Assembly (NCBI RefSeq): GCF_001940525.2
Contig: NZ_CP019437.1
Location: 2,516,501 to 2,580,500 of the forward strand
Origin: Thioclava nitratireducens
GTDB taxonomy: Bacteria > Pseudomonadota > Alphaproteobacteria > Rhodobacterales > Rhodobacteraceae
Length of the DNA stretch: 64,000 nt
Direction of reading: 5' to 3'
Within the stretch, counting starts at the first letter, position 1, and every line of letters starts with the position of its first letter. Position numbers and translations under genes: made by a program. Shown piece after piece: positions 45,497 through 57,021 of the stretch. Below the pieces are notes generated by a model. It was not told the origin of the DNA. It saw only the letters and a program-made list of their open reading frames with translations, and did no database searches.

Positions 45497-46825
45497 ATGC
45501 AGGTCACCGAGACCCAGAACGACGGCCTCAAGCGCGGCTACGAGATCACCATCACCGCCAAGGAACTCGACGAGAAGGTCACCGCGAAGCTTTCCGAAGC
45601 GCAGCCCGAGATCGAGATGAAGGGCTTCCGCAAGGGTAAGGTGCCGATGGCGATGCTGCGCAAGCAATTCGGCCCGCGCATCCTCGGCGAAGCGATGCAG
45701 GAATCGGTCGACGGCGCGATGAGCGAGCATTTCGACAAGACCGGCGACCGCCCCGCAATGCAGCCGAAGATCGAGATGAAAGACGGCGAGAACTGGAAAG
45801 AGGGTGACGACGTGGTCGTGACCGTCGAGTACGAAGCGCTGCCCGACATCCCGGACGTCGATCTTTCGGGCGTCAAGCTCGAGCGTCTGGTCGTGAAGGC
45901 CAACGAAGGTGAAGTGAACGAAGCGCTGGAAAGCCTCGCGGCAACCGCGAAGAACTTCGAAGCCAAGGATGGCAAGGCCGAGAACGGCGATCAGGTCGTG
46001 ATCGACTTCGAAGGCTTCGTCGACGGTGAAGCGTTCGAAGGCGGCAAGGGCGAAGGCTACCCGCTGGAGCTCGGCTCGGGCTCGTTCATCCCCGGCTTCG
46101 AGGAGCAACTCGTTGGCGCGAAAGCCGGTGACGACGTCGAAGTGACCGTGAAATTCCCCGAGGAATACGGTGCGGAGCATCTCGCGGGCAAGGAAGCGCT
46201 GTTCAAGTGCAAGGTCCACGAAGTGAAGGCGCCGAAGGCTGCCGAGATCGACGACGAGATGGCCAAGCAGTTCGGTGCCGAAGACCTCGCCGCGCTGAAA
46301 GCCCAGGTCGCCGAGCGTCTCGAAGCCGAGTACCAGGGCGCCGCACGTCAGGTGATGAAGCGCGGCCTGCTCGACCAGCTCGACGATCAGGTGAAGTTCG
46401 ACCTGCCCCCCTCGCTCGTGGAAGCCGAGGCCAAGCAGATCGCGCACCAGCTCTATCACGAAGAGAACCCGGACGATCACGGCCATGACCACGGCGAGAT
46501 CGAGACCACCGAGGAGCACACCACCCTCGCCGAGCGCCGCGTGCGTCTTGGCCTGCTGCTCGCCGAAATCGGCCGCAAGCAGGAGATCGAGGTCTCCGAC
46601 GCCGAGATGACGCAGGCGATCATGAACCAGGCACGTCAGTACCCGGGTCAGGAGCGCGCCTTCTTCGAATTCGTGCAGCAGAACCCGCAGATGCAGCAGC
46701 AGCTGCGCGCGCCGATCTTCGAAGACAAGGTCGTCGATTACATTGCCGGTGAAGCCAAGGTGGACGACAAGGAAGTCACCAAGGAAGAGCTGCAGAAAGA
46801 GATCGAGAAGCTCGACGAGCTGTGA
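45497..46825 (+). CDS. tig: Trigger factor
   Basis: 442 residues from ATG 45497 (AAAGGA upstream); in-frame codons back to 45161 lack coding character. The N-terminal ribosome-binding domain has the signature [18 protein letters not shown]. The FKBP-type prolyl isomerase domain is at about 160-245 ([40 protein letters not shown]). The C-terminal chaperone arms contain a His-rich loop ([11 protein letters not shown]). It binds nascent chains at the ribosome exit. Confidence 0.97.
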   Translation: MQVTETQNDGLKRGYEITITAKELDEKVTAKLSEAQPEIEMKGFRKGKVPMAMLRKQFGPRILGEAMQESVDGAMSEHFDKTGDRPAMQPKIEMKDGENWKEGDDVVVTVEYEALPDIPDVDLSGVKLERLVVKANEGEVNEALESLAATAKNFEAKDGKAENGDQVVIDFEGFVDGEAFEGGKGEGYPLELGSGSFIPGFEEQLVGAKAGDDVEVTVKFPEEYGAEHLAGKEALFKCKVHEVKAPKAAEIDDEMAKQFGAEDLAALKAQVAERLEAEYQGAARQVMKRGLLDQLDDQVKFDLPPSLVEAEAKQIAHQLYHEENPDDHGHDHGEIETTEEHTTLAERRVRLGLLLAEIGRKQEIEVSDAEMTQAIMNQARQYPGQERAFFEFVQQNPQMQQQLRAPIFEDKVVDYIAGEAKVDDKEVTKEELQKEIEKLDEL

Positions 46826-46853
46826 TCTCCGGGCGCTAAGCCCAAAATTAGCG

Positions 46854-46880
46854 AAGGCCGCCTTTCGGGGCGGCCTTTTG
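46854..46880 (+). terminator. Intrinsic terminator of tig
   Basis: AAGGCCGCC-TTTCGG-GGCGGCCTT followed by TT, about 30 nt after the tig stop. Confidence 0.85.
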
Positions 46881-46922
46881 CGTTTCCGGGCGTGGTCCGG
46901 CGCGGAGCGCGGTCGCGCCGCA

Positions 46923-47213
46923 TCACTCTGCGCCCGGCACCTTCAGGAATTTCGCGCTTGGAATCAGCGAGGGCAGCCCGGTCGCGGTCGCCACGTCGCG
47001 CAGGGTCTGCGCGGCCCGGTCGACCTGCAGCGACGCCGTGCGTTCCGCCGCCGGGTTGCCGGGTTCGATCCGGTCATGGATCGCGCTGCGCAGTACCTCG
47101 CCCACCGAGGCAAGCCGGTCGCGCGCGCCCTCGGGATCGTGCAGGTACAAAAGCCCGCCGGTCACGAGGATCGCGTGGGTCAGCGCGAAGTGCAGGATCG
47201 AAAACAGCCGCAT
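46923..47213 (-). CDS. Small membrane-anchored hypothetical protein
   Basis: 96 residues. One N-terminal hydrophobic segment (LFSILHFALTHAILVTGGLL) is followed by a helical, Ala/Arg-rich part (ASLQVDRAAQTLRDVATATG). AGAGG lies 8 nt before the start. It may share a transcript with the brkB-like gene 83 nt upstream. No family recognised. Confidence 0.6.
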   Translation of the reverse strand: MRLFSILHFALTHAILVTGGLLYLHDPEGARDRLASVGEVLRSAIHDRIEPGNPAAERTASLQVDRAAQTLRDVATATGLPSLIPSAKFLKVPGAE

Positions 47214-47296
47214 CTCGGGGCCTCTTCAGGTTGCTTGCCCTCCGAGGATTCCCTGCAAAAGCGGCGAATTTTGGGCCTGCTTCAGGCCAGCCGCGC

Positions 47297-48460
47297 TCAG
47301 CGTTTGCGCGAGGGCGCGGGCGCCACGGCATCGGCCACTGCCGCATTGCGCGCGCCCAAGGGAAGCGGCGCGCCAATGGTGCTGTCCTTCGCCGTCTGAT
47401 GCTCTGCCTCGGAGTTGATCTCCGCGCCCACCAACACCGCCGTCGTCGAGAGCCAGATCCACATCATCAGCACCACCACCGCGCCGATCGAGCCATAGGT
47501 GCTCGAGTAATTCGCGAAGTTCGAGGTGTAGAAGGAGAACGCCGCCGAGACGATCAGCAGGAGCAGCGAGGCAACGATCGCCCCCGGGACGACCCAGATC
47601 CAGCGCGGCGCGTTGCGCGCGGGTGCGTAGCGATAGAGAAGCATCAGCATCCCCATCAGCACCAGTGCCATCACCGGCCAGCGTCCCCAGCGCAGCACCG
47701 CGTCGAAGGCGCCGCCCAGCGGGATGAAATCCAGCGCGACCGGCAGCACCGCCGCCACGAGGATCAGCGCACAGACCATCACGACCCCGGTAATCGTCAT
47801 GCCCAGCCCGAAGAGATTGAGCTGCACGAAGCTCCGCCGCTCCCTCTCGCCATAGGCCACGTTGAGCGCCCCGATGATCGCCTTCACACCGCCATTGGCC
47901 GACCAGAGTGCCAGCAGAATGCCGAAGATCGAGGCGAGACCGAGCGCGTTGGAACTCGACCCGATCAACTGCTCGAGTTGGGTGCGGATCAGGCTCAGCG
48001 CCTCGGGCGGGACGACGTTCTTCAGCGCGTCAAGATCCTGCAGCATGGTCTGGCGGTCCGCGAAAATGCCGTAGATCGAGACGGTTGCGGTCAAGGCCGG
48101 GAACAGCGCGAGCAGCGCGTAGAAGGTCACGCCCGCCGCCACGGCCAGCACGCGATCCTCGTCGATCTGGCCATAGGCGCGCGCGGCGATAGCCTTCCAG
48201 CCTGCGCGGGGGATTGCGAAGGGGCTTTCTGCCTGACGTCCTAGCGCGCGATCGGCGGGCCGGTCGTAGCGGTCGGTGCGGGTGGCGGGAATATGCCGCG
48301 CACTGCGGCCTTCGGTCGGGCCGTGGATCGCGGCCTGCCGATCCTCCTGATAACGCCGCCACATGAGGTAGGCGCCGAAGCCCAGAAGCCCCGCCTGAAC
48401 GAGCCTGTCGCGTGTGCTGGATGTCGCGTCGCGTGGGCTTCGCCCGGGTCGTTTCGTCAT
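47297..48460 (-). CDS. YihY/virulence factor BrkB family membrane protein
   Basis: 387 residues. The cytoplasmic N terminus is basic (about 1-100). A membrane domain of about six helices has the family motifs ITFYALLALFPALTATVSIY-like (VAAGVTFYALLALFPALTA), SANGGVKAIIGALNVAYGER, GSIGAVVVLMMWIWLSTTAV and LVGAEINSEAEHQTAKDS. The family was once annotated as ribonuclease BN; the transported substrate or role is not established. Confidence 0.93.
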   Translation of the reverse strand: MTKRPGRSPRDATSSTRDRLVQAGLLGFGAYLMWRRYQEDRQAAIHGPTEGRSARHIPATRTDRYDRPADRALGRQAESPFAIPRAGWKAIAARAYGQIDEDRVLAVAAGVTFYALLALFPALTATVSIYGIFADRQTMLQDLDALKNVVPPEALSLIRTQLEQLIGSSSNALGLASIFGILLALWSANGGVKAIIGALNVAYGERERRSFVQLNLFGLGMTITGVVMVCALILVAAVLPVALDFIPLGGAFDAVLRWGRWPVMALVLMGMLMLLYRYAPARNAPRWIWVVPGAIVASLLLLIVSAAFSFYTSNFANYSSTYGSIGAVVVLMMWIWLSTTAVLVGAEINSEAEHQTAKDSTIGAPLPLGARNAAVADAVAPAPSRKR

Positions 48461-48605
48461 GCGCGTCCCCTGTTTTCAAAGCTCTGGAGGCTATTTAGGG
48501 GCCAACGCCGGATTGCGGTACGCGGTTCCGGGGTCTGCGCCGCGCGCCTCGGCCCGAATATGTCTTTAGACATAATTCGCGGAACACCTCACGCAGGCAA
48601 GCATG

Positions 48606-48632
48606 AAAAAACCGCGCCCCGGAAGGCGCGGT
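48606..48632 (-). terminator. Intrinsic terminator of the rpsF-rpsR-rplI operon
   Basis: On the minus strand ACCGCGCC and GGCGCGGT pair, followed by TTTTT, 36 nt after the rplI stop. Confidence 0.9.
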
Positions 48633-48667
48633 TCTCTGTCTTTCGACTGAAGGGTCTGAGCGACCGA

Positions 48668-49291
48668 TCAGGCGTTGTTGTCGTCTTCGGCCGACTCCGG
48701 GGTGGCAACGGGGCCGCCCTCGTCGTCGTCGGAGGTCGCGCCGCCGATATCGTCGAACAGTTCGGCGATCTCGAATTCGGCCGCAGCCTCTTCCTCGGCC
48801 GCCACGTCCTGGATCGACTTGCCCGACGCCTGCAGCTCGGCCTCTTCGGGCGAACGTGCGACGTTGAGCTTGATCTCGGCGACGACTTCGGGGTGCAGGT
48901 GCACTTCGACGTCATGCAGGCCGAGAACCTTGATCGGCTGGCGGATGATGACCTGCTTGCGGTCGACCGAGAAGCCCTGCTCGGAGGCGATGTTCGCCGC
49001 GTCACGGGTGGTGACCGAACCGTAGAGGTTGCCGCCGTCCGAGGCCGAACGGATCACGACGAAGGTCTCGCCGTCGAGCTTCGACGCCAGAGCTTCGGCT
49101 TCTTTCTTGGTTTCGAGGTTGCGTGCCTCGAGCTGGGCCTTGCGCTCTTCGAAAGCTTTGATGTTGCCTTCGTTGGCGCGCAGCGCCTTGCCCTGCGGCA
49201 GCAGGTAGTTGCGGCCGAAGCCGTCCTTGACGGTGACGACGTCACCCATCTGGCCGAGCTTGGCCACGCGTTCGAGAAGGATCACTTCCAT
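48668..49291 (-). CDS. rplI: 50S ribosomal protein L9
   Basis: 207 residues. The N-terminal L9 domain is [40 protein letters not shown]; a connecting helix and the C-terminal domain ([20 protein letters not shown]) follow. An extra acidic tail of about 50 residues ([20 protein letters not shown] onward) makes it longer than the usual ~150 residues. It is the last gene of rpsF-rpsR-rplI. Confidence 0.97.
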   Translation of the reverse strand: MEVILLERVAKLGQMGDVVTVKDGFGRNYLLPQGKALRANEGNIKAFEERKAQLEARNLETKKEAEALASKLDGETFVVIRSASDGGNLYGSVTTRDAANIASEQGFSVDRKQVIIRQPIKVLGLHDVEVHLHPEVVAEIKLNVARSPEEAELQASGKSIQDVAAEEEAAAEFEIAELFDDIGGATSDDDEGGPVATPESAEDDNNA

Positions 49292-49303
49292 CGGTCGGTC
49301 TCC

Positions 49304-49528
49304 TTATTTCACGGCGTAGGGGAGCAGGGCGAGGAAACGGGCGCGCTTGATTGCGCGGGCCAGTTCACGCTGCTTCTTCGCCGAGACGGCGGTGATGCGG
49401 GCGGGGACGATCTTGCCGCGCTCAGAGATGTAGCGCTGCAGAAGACGGGTGTCCTTGTAGTCGATCTTCGGCGCGTTCTCACCCGAGAACGGGCAGACCT
49501 TGCGACGGCGGAAAAACGGTTTTGCCAT
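49304..49528 (-). CDS. rpsR: 30S ribosomal protein S18
   Basis: 74 residues, basic, with the S18 signature [20 protein letters not shown] and [20 protein letters not shown]. It binds S6 on the platform of the small subunit. It lies 12 nt from rplI and 22 nt from rpsF. Confidence 0.97.
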   Translation of the reverse strand: MAKPFFRRRKVCPFSGENAPKIDYKDTRLLQRYISERGKIVPARITAVSAKKQRELARAIKRARFLALLPYAVK

Positions 49529-49550
49529 GGTGTCTACTCCTGTCTACCGA

Positions 49551-49904
49551 TCAACGGCGCTCGCGACGGTTGTCGCGCTCGTCGCGTTTCTGCATCTGGA
49601 CCGAGGGGCCCTCTTCGTGCTCGTCGACCTTGATGGTCATGACGCGCATCACGTCGTCGTGCAGACGGGCCAGACGCTCCATTTCCTGCACGGCGGCCGA
49701 CGGGGCGTCGGTGCGCAGGTAGGCGTAGTGACCCTTGCGGTTCTTGTTGATCTTGTAGGCCATGGTCTTCACGCCCCAGTACTCGGAATCGACGACTTTG
49801 CCGCCGTTGTCCGACAGGACCGTGGAGAAATGTTCGACAAGGCCTTCGGCCTGCGCGTTGGACAGATCCTGACGCGCGATGAGGACATGCTCGTAAAGCG
49901 GCAT
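49551..49904 (-). CDS. rpsF: 30S ribosomal protein S6
   Basis: 117 residues from ATG 49904 (AGGAG upstream). S6 features are MPLYEHVLIARQDLSNAQAE, GVKTMAYKINKNRKGHYAYL and a charged C-terminal tail (MQKRDERDNRRERR). The 181-nt gap upstream holds the operon promoter; no gene is seen there. Confidence 0.97.
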   Translation of the reverse strand: MPLYEHVLIARQDLSNAQAEGLVEHFSTVLSDNGGKVVDSEYWGVKTMAYKINKNRKGHYAYLRTDAPSAAVQEMERLARLHDDVMRVMTIKVDEHEEGPSVQMQKRDERDNRRERR

Positions 49905-50085
49905 GCGAACTCCTGTATTTCGAGGCGGCTTCAACGTTGGGCGATGATACTTCCGCATCCCAACACGAGAGGCTCCGCCGGTTCATAGCAAACGCGGAAG
50001 ATGCGGCCTTATACGGGATGGGCGCAGGGATGCAAGGAAAAATCCGGGGGCCTGCGGGGCGCATTTGCGCCCTGCCCTGCCCGGC

Positions 50086-50952
50086 TCAGTCCAGCTCACC
50101 CGCGGCGAGGATGGGACCGGGCAGCGGGCCATGTTCGCTCGCCAGGGATTCCTGAACGATCACCACGGCGGGCGCGTCCCCGTCGACATCGACCGAGAGC
50201 GTAACCGGCTTGCGCCCGTCCCATTCGGCGATTCCGGTCAGGCTGGTGACGATGTTCTTGTAGGTCACCGTGCGCCCGGCATTCTCGCCGCGCAGGATGT
50301 CGACCGTGGCCGAGGGCTTGTAGCGCACGAGCTGCACCATCGCGGGCGTCTCCAGCGCGTCGACCGGGGTCAGCTCGATCTCGTAATGATCGCCCTCACC
50401 GGTGATCTTCAGATCGACCTCGGGATGGACATCGGTCTCGCGCAGGATCGCATTGTTGAGCGCCGCTTTCTGCGGTCCGACCAGCGTCTCGCGGCCGGCG
50501 ATGATCATCTGCGGCGTGTAGACCGTGCGCTCACCGGCGGCAATCGCATAGGATTTCTGGCGCGCGGAGAATTCCGGCTTTCCGAAGGGATCCTTCCAGC
50601 CGAGGTAGTCCCAGTAGTCGACATGCAACGCCAGCGCGATCACGTCGTCGCGGTCGGCAAGCTCCTTGAGAAGCGCGTCCGCCGGCGGGCAGGACGAACA
50701 ACCCTGCGAGGTATAAAGCTCGACCACGACGGGGTTTTTCTCCTCGTCGTCATTCGGGTCGGGATTCGCGGGCGCAGCCTTGGCGGAGGGCTCGGATTTG
50801 GCAGGCGCCATCTGATCGAGCAGCGCCCCGGACGCATCGAGACGCATCCCAGGCGGCGCATCTGCCGCCCCTTGCGCACAAGCGATTACCGCGGAGCTGA
50901 CCAGCCCCACGGCACATGCAGCTCCGATCGCGGTCAAACGTCCTGCGCGCAC
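50086..50952 (-). CDS. Secreted DUF1223 thioredoxin-like protein
   Basis: 288 residues from GTG 50952, which has GAGGAG upstream and begins a signal peptide (LTAIGAACAVGLVSSAVIAC, cleavage near AQG-AAD). A TTG at 51018 would add a charged stretch before it. The DUF1223 core has ELYTSQGCSSCPPADALLKE (CxxC), DVIALALHVDYWDYLGWKDP, ERTVYTPQMIIAGRETLVG and VDIL-GENAGRTVTYKN regions. It is a predicted periplasmic thioredoxin-fold protein; the substrate is unknown. Confidence 0.85.
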   Translation of the reverse strand: MRAGRLTAIGAACAVGLVSSAVIACAQGAADAPPGMRLDASGALLDQMAPAKSEPSAKAAPANPDPNDDEEKNPVVVELYTSQGCSSCPPADALLKELADRDDVIALALHVDYWDYLGWKDPFGKPEFSARQKSYAIAAGERTVYTPQMIIAGRETLVGPQKAALNNAILRETDVHPEVDLKITGEGDHYEIELTPVDALETPAMVQLVRYKPSATVDILRGENAGRTVTYKNIVTSLTGIAEWDGRKPVTLSVDVDGDAPAVVIVQESLASEHGPLPGPILAAGELD

Positions 50953-51234
50953 TCGAAAAATTCTCCTCAATTCGCCGTCTTTATACTTAGCGTTTCTGCT
51001 CTGGCCATGCCTAATCAATGTTTTGAGAGTTTTCTTTCTGTCCGAACGCGCAAAACGATATAAATCAAACGTATCCGGCTCGGGATTGGATCAAAGTGAC
51101 GCGAGGTCGCCTGAGAGGCCGCTTTTGTGTGCAACGGTATACAAAAAATGGTCCGACCCTCTTGAACGGATCGCGCGCTTGGGGCAAACACACGCCAGCG
51201 ACACCCTTAGGACCCTTGAAGGGAGGCCATTCTC

Positions 51235-53985
<2,751 letters not shown>

Positions 53986-54010
53986 GGCTGACGGTCACGA
54001 GATTGGAGAA

Positions 54011-54035
54011 GGCCCCGCGAGCGCGGGGCCTTTTT
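54011..54035 (+). terminator. Intrinsic terminator of acnA
   Basis: GGCCCCGC-GAGC-GCGGGGCC followed by TTTTT, 25 nt after the acnA stop. Confidence 0.93.
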
Positions 54036-54058
54036 CGTTTGGGAGGAGCGATCCGACT

Positions 54059-54120
54059 TTCGCCCGGGCGGCCAGCCCGGGCCGCGCCCGACCTCCCCCC
54101 CCGGGAGGGCGCGACTGCAC
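54059..54120 (+). repeat. Dispersed palindromic intergenic repeat, family 2, copy 1
   Basis: A 62-bp element beginning TTCGCCCGGGCGGCCAGCCC, then GGGCCGCGCCCGACCTCC, and ending GGGAGGGCGC....CTGCAC. It is near-identical to the reverse complement of 60962-61021. It contains two potential stems (CCCGGGC/GCCCGGG and the GGGAGG/CCTCCC arm). Confidence 0.75.
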
Positions 54121-54195
54121 TGCACCACTGAGACTAGGCCGTCGGGGTGATGGAGAAATAAAGTTCCCTCGCCCACATCTCACGAGCGCCCACCC

Positions 54196-54212
54196 GAGGT
54201 CGGGCGCGGCCC
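54196..54212 (-). repeat. Partial copy of intergenic repeat family 2
   Basis: GAGGTCGGGCGCGGCCC is the reverse complement of the GGGCCGCGCCCGACCTC part of the copy at 54059-54120. The two could pair across about 100 nt. Confidence 0.6.
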
Positions 54213-54282
54213 TCAGCGCGCGATTCCCGCCATTCGCCCGGTCTGTGCTATACTCGGCCTCTCACGAAGGGAGGACGACGCG

Positions 54283-54894
54283 ATGAACAGACGCGAGATG
54301 TTGGCCCTGACAGTCGGAGCGATGACGGCGGGAGGCGCGTTGGGAGGCGCGCGGCCCGCGAGGGCGGAGGCGGTGATGGGCGATGGCGGGCTCTACCGGC
54401 AGCCCTTCTTCCACGAAGGGTTCCTCGATCTGGGAGAGGATCTTCAGGAGGCTGCGGATCAGGGCAAGGGGCTGATGGTGCTCTTCGAGCAGCGCGGCTG
54501 CCCCTATTGCCGCGAGATGCATCTGGTGAATTTCGCCAAGCCAGAGATTACCGGGCTGATCGAGAAGAGCTATCTGGTGGTGCAGCTCGATCTCTGGGGC
54601 GCGCGCGAGGTCACCGATTTCGACGGCGAGGCCTTGGAGGAGCGCGCGCTGGCGCAGAAATGGGCGGTGAACTTCACGCCGACGCAGGTGCTGATCCCCG
54701 CCGCGAATGCGGGCGCGCAGAGCCTGCGCGAGGCCGAGGCATTCAGAATGCCGGGCTATTTCAAGCCCTTCCATCATCTGGCGGGACTCGAATACGTGGC
54801 CAGCGGCGCCTATGCCGATCAGCCGTTCCAGCGCTTCTTGCAGGACAAGTTCTCTGAACTCAGCGCTAAGGGCATCGACCCGGATGTTTGGTAA
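54283..54894 (+). CDS. SoxW-like exported thioredoxin family protein
   Basis: 203 residues. The N terminus looks like a Tat signal (NRREMLALTVGAMTAGGALG, cleavage near ARA-EAV). A thioredoxin-fold domain has the active site RGCPYCREMHLVNFAK and the cis-Pro loop VNFTPTQVLIPAANA. SoxW-type proteins act in the periplasm on sulfur-oxidation thiol chemistry. No sox genes are adjacent, but sulfur-transport genes lie 3.5 kb away. A -10-like TATACT is at 54249-54254. Confidence 0.82.
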   Translation: MNRREMLALTVGAMTAGGALGGARPARAEAVMGDGGLYRQPFFHEGFLDLGEDLQEAADQGKGLMVLFEQRGCPYCREMHLVNFAKPEITGLIEKSYLVVQLDLWGAREVTDFDGEALEERALAQKWAVNFTPTQVLIPAANAGAQSLREAEAFRMPGYFKPFHHLAGLEYVASGAYADQPFQRFLQDKFSELSAKGIDPDVW

Positions 54895-54903
54895 GAGCCA
54901 AAT

Positions 54904-54933
54904 GAAAACGGCCCGCGCGATTGCACGGGCCGT
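54904..54933. terminator. Bidirectional terminator between soxW-like gene and cspA
   Basis: ACGGCCCG and CGGGCCGT pair in the 63-nt convergent gap. On the minus strand it is followed by TTTTCATTT and so can end cspA; on the plus strand it follows the soxW-like stop by about 10 nt. Confidence 0.8.
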
Positions 54934-54957
54934 CTCAAACCGTCACACGGGCTCAGC

Positions 54958-55164
54958 TTACGCGAGCGCGAGGTTACCTGCCGACTGGCGGCCGTCACGG
55001 CCGGTTTCCAGATCGTAGGTCACTTTCTGACCGTCATCGAGACGCTGGATGCCAGCGCGCTCAACGGCGGAGATGTGAAGGAAGATGTCCTTGCCGCCAT
55101 CGTTCGGTGCGATGAAGCCATAACCCTTGGTGCTATTGAACCATTTCACGGTGCCTTCGGCCAT
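54958..55164 (-). CDS. cspA: Cold shock protein (CspA family)
   Basis: 68 residues, a single OB-fold with RNP1-like KGYGFIAPNDGGKDIFLHIS and a conserved N terminus (MAEGTVKWFNSTKGYGFIAP). It binds single-stranded RNA/DNA. Paralogues are common, so this need not be the cold-induced copy. Confidence 0.95.
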   Translation of the reverse strand: MAEGTVKWFNSTKGYGFIAPNDGGKDIFLHISAVERAGIQRLDDGQKVTYDLETGRDGRQSAGNLALA

Positions 55165-55491
55165 CGTGAGTCTCCTATTAAATTATGCTGCCTGCGAAAT
55201 GCGTCAGCTCGGCGTAGTCAGTTCTTGAAAGCAAACTGAAGCCGTAAGGAGACAGTGCATCTGGGAATCAAACGTAGCGAGAGAAGACATAAGGCGAACG
55301 GGCGAAAATTGCAATCGTCAAAGCGGGCGCGCCTCCTTGCGCACCCAATATCTTCGACGGCGACGCGCGGCTTCTCGCCGACGCCGGTCCGGGCGAGAAA
55401 TCGAAGAGATTTTGGACCTTTGCCAAGGCGCCCGCGTTACTCCCTAGCGAACACAGAGATCTTCAGTCGCTGAAGACCCAGGAGGACCCCC
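55165..55491. other. Divergent promoter region between cspA and hydrolase gene
   Basis: 327 nt with AT-rich patches near cspA (ATTAAATTATGC, about 15 nt before the start), suited to a long cold-shock leader. AGGAGGACCCCC precedes the hydrolase ATG at 55492. No gene or stable hairpin is seen. Confidence 0.5.
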
Positions 55492-56310
55492 ATGACAGCA
55501 GCTCCGCTTGGCCCCGGCCAACTCAACGCAATCGACCATGGCGGCTCGGGTCGGCCCGTGGTCCTGATCCACGGCTGGCCGCTCTCGGGCAAGGCGTGGG
55601 AACGGCAGGTCCCGGCCCTGCTCGACGCCGGCCACCGCGTCATCACCTATGACCGCCGAGGCTTCGGTCTGGCGGAAAAACCCACTGAGGGCTTCGATTA
55701 CGACACGCTCGCCGCCGATCTCGATGCCCTCATCACGGCAATGGATCTGCATGACGTGACACTGGTGGGCTTCTCGATGGGCGGCGGCGAAGTCGCGCGC
55801 TACATCCGCAATCACGGCGAAGGCAGGCTGCGCGCCGCTGTGTTCGCCTCCGCCGTGACCCCCTATCTGATGCAGAGTGACGACAACCCCGACGGCCCGC
55901 TGACCAAGGAGGCCGCCGAGGAGATGGAGCAGGGCCTGCGTGATGGGCGCGAGACCTTCTTCCCGCAATTCGTCGAGACTTTCTACAGCGCCGGCGGCGA
56001 GCTCAAGGCCTCGGACGAGGATTGCGAAAAGGCGGTAACGCTGTGCAACCAGTCCGACCAGAGCGCGGCGCTCGGCTGCATGGAAGCGTTCGGCACGACC
56101 GATTTCCGCGCCGACCTGGAGGCCGTGCGGGTGCCGGTTCTGGTGATTCACGGCGACAGCGACGAAATCGTTCCGCTCGAAGGCTCGGCCGCGCGGACCT
56201 ACAAGGCGATCCCCGACAGCCAGTTCTTCACGATCAAGGGCGCGCCGCATGGCTGCAACGTCACCCATTCGGAAGAGTTCAACATCGCGCTGATGGAGTT
56301 CCTGAAGTAA
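55492..56310 (+). CDS. Alpha/beta hydrolase (chloroperoxidase-like)
   Basis: 272 residues. The nucleophile Ser is in VGFSMGGGEVARYI, Asp in LVIHGDSDEIVPLE and His in KGAPHGCNVTHSEEF, giving the full triad. The oxyanion motif is VVLIHGWPLSGKAWE. The family includes non-haem haloperoxidases and esterases; the substrate is not predictable. Confidence 0.92.
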   Translation: MTAAPLGPGQLNAIDHGGSGRPVVLIHGWPLSGKAWERQVPALLDAGHRVITYDRRGFGLAEKPTEGFDYDTLAADLDALITAMDLHDVTLVGFSMGGGEVARYIRNHGEGRLRAAVFASAVTPYLMQSDDNPDGPLTKEAAEEMEQGLRDGRETFFPQFVETFYSAGGELKASDEDCEKAVTLCNQSDQSAALGCMEAFGTTDFRADLEAVRVPVLVIHGDSDEIVPLEGSAARTYKAIPDSQFFTIKGAPHGCNVTHSEEFNIALMEFLK

Positions 56311-56339
56311 CGCCCCCCGGGCTTCGGCCTTCTATCAGT

Positions 56340-56371
56340 CCGGCCCGCGATCCCTTGCGGGCCGGGTTTCT
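56340..56371 (+). terminator. Intrinsic terminator of the hydrolase gene
   Basis: CCGGCCCGC-GATCCCTT-GCGGGCCGG followed by GTTTCTATT, 30 nt after the hydrolase stop. Confidence 0.8.
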
Positions 56372-56427
56372 ATTGTCTAAAATGTTCATGTTTTGTTTCC
56401 ACCACCCCTCTCTGTCGCTGCGACCCG

Positions 56428-57012
56428 ATGACCACGCCCCACCCTTTCCCCCTGCGCGAAGGCCGCACCCATGAGGTTTGCGGCATGGGCACCACGAGCT
56501 TCGCCTGCGCGGTCTGCGCCAGCACCACGGGACCGATCCTCTGGGTGAACGAACGCCATCGCCGCGAAGGGCTCAATCCGCGCGGGCTGGTGAGCTTCTT
56601 CGACCCCGGGCGGTTGCTGCTGGCGCGCGGCAAGGACCAGACCGACACGCTCGCGGTGATGGAAGAGGCGCTGCGCGACGGCTCGGTGCCGCTTGTGATC
56701 GGGGAATTGCCGCGCGAGATCGGGCTGACGGCGGGGCGGCGGCTGCAACTGGCCGCCAAGGAGGGCCGCGCGACGGGGCTGTGCCTGATCCTGCCCGATG
56801 GCGGCTCGAACGCGGCGGAGACGCGCTGGCACGCGATGCCGATCTACGACAAGCTGCTGCGCGAGGGCGTGGACTCGCCGCGTCTGCGCTGGCGGCAGCT
56901 GAAGAACAAATCCGGCCCCTGCCGCGCCTGGGAGGTGGAGTGGAACGCGAAGACCCGCACGCCCGAGATCCTGTCGGTCAATGACTGCGCACCGTCGAGC
57001 GTGCCGGTGTAG
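56428..57012 (+). CDS. ImuA/RecA-like protein with degenerate P-loop
   Basis: 194 residues. It resembles ImuA-type RecA-fold proteins: HEVCGMGTTSFACAVCA where the P-loop should be, PILWVNERHRREGLNPRGL, and LPREIGLTAGRRLQLAAKEG with ATGLCLILPDG. The P-loop Lys is missing (GMGTTS instead of GxGKTS), so ATP binding is doubtful. ImuA normally sits with imuB and dnaE2 in the SOS mutagenesis cassette; neither is here. The role is unknown. Confidence 0.65.
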   Translation: MTTPHPFPLREGRTHEVCGMGTTSFACAVCASTTGPILWVNERHRREGLNPRGLVSFFDPGRLLLARGKDQTDTLAVMEEALRDGSVPLVIGELPREIGLTAGRRLQLAAKEGRATGLCLILPDGGSNAAETRWHAMPIYDKLLREGVDSPRLRWRQLKNKSGPCRAWEVEWNAKTRTPEILSVNDCAPSSVPV

Positions 57013-57021
57013 CCCTATGCC

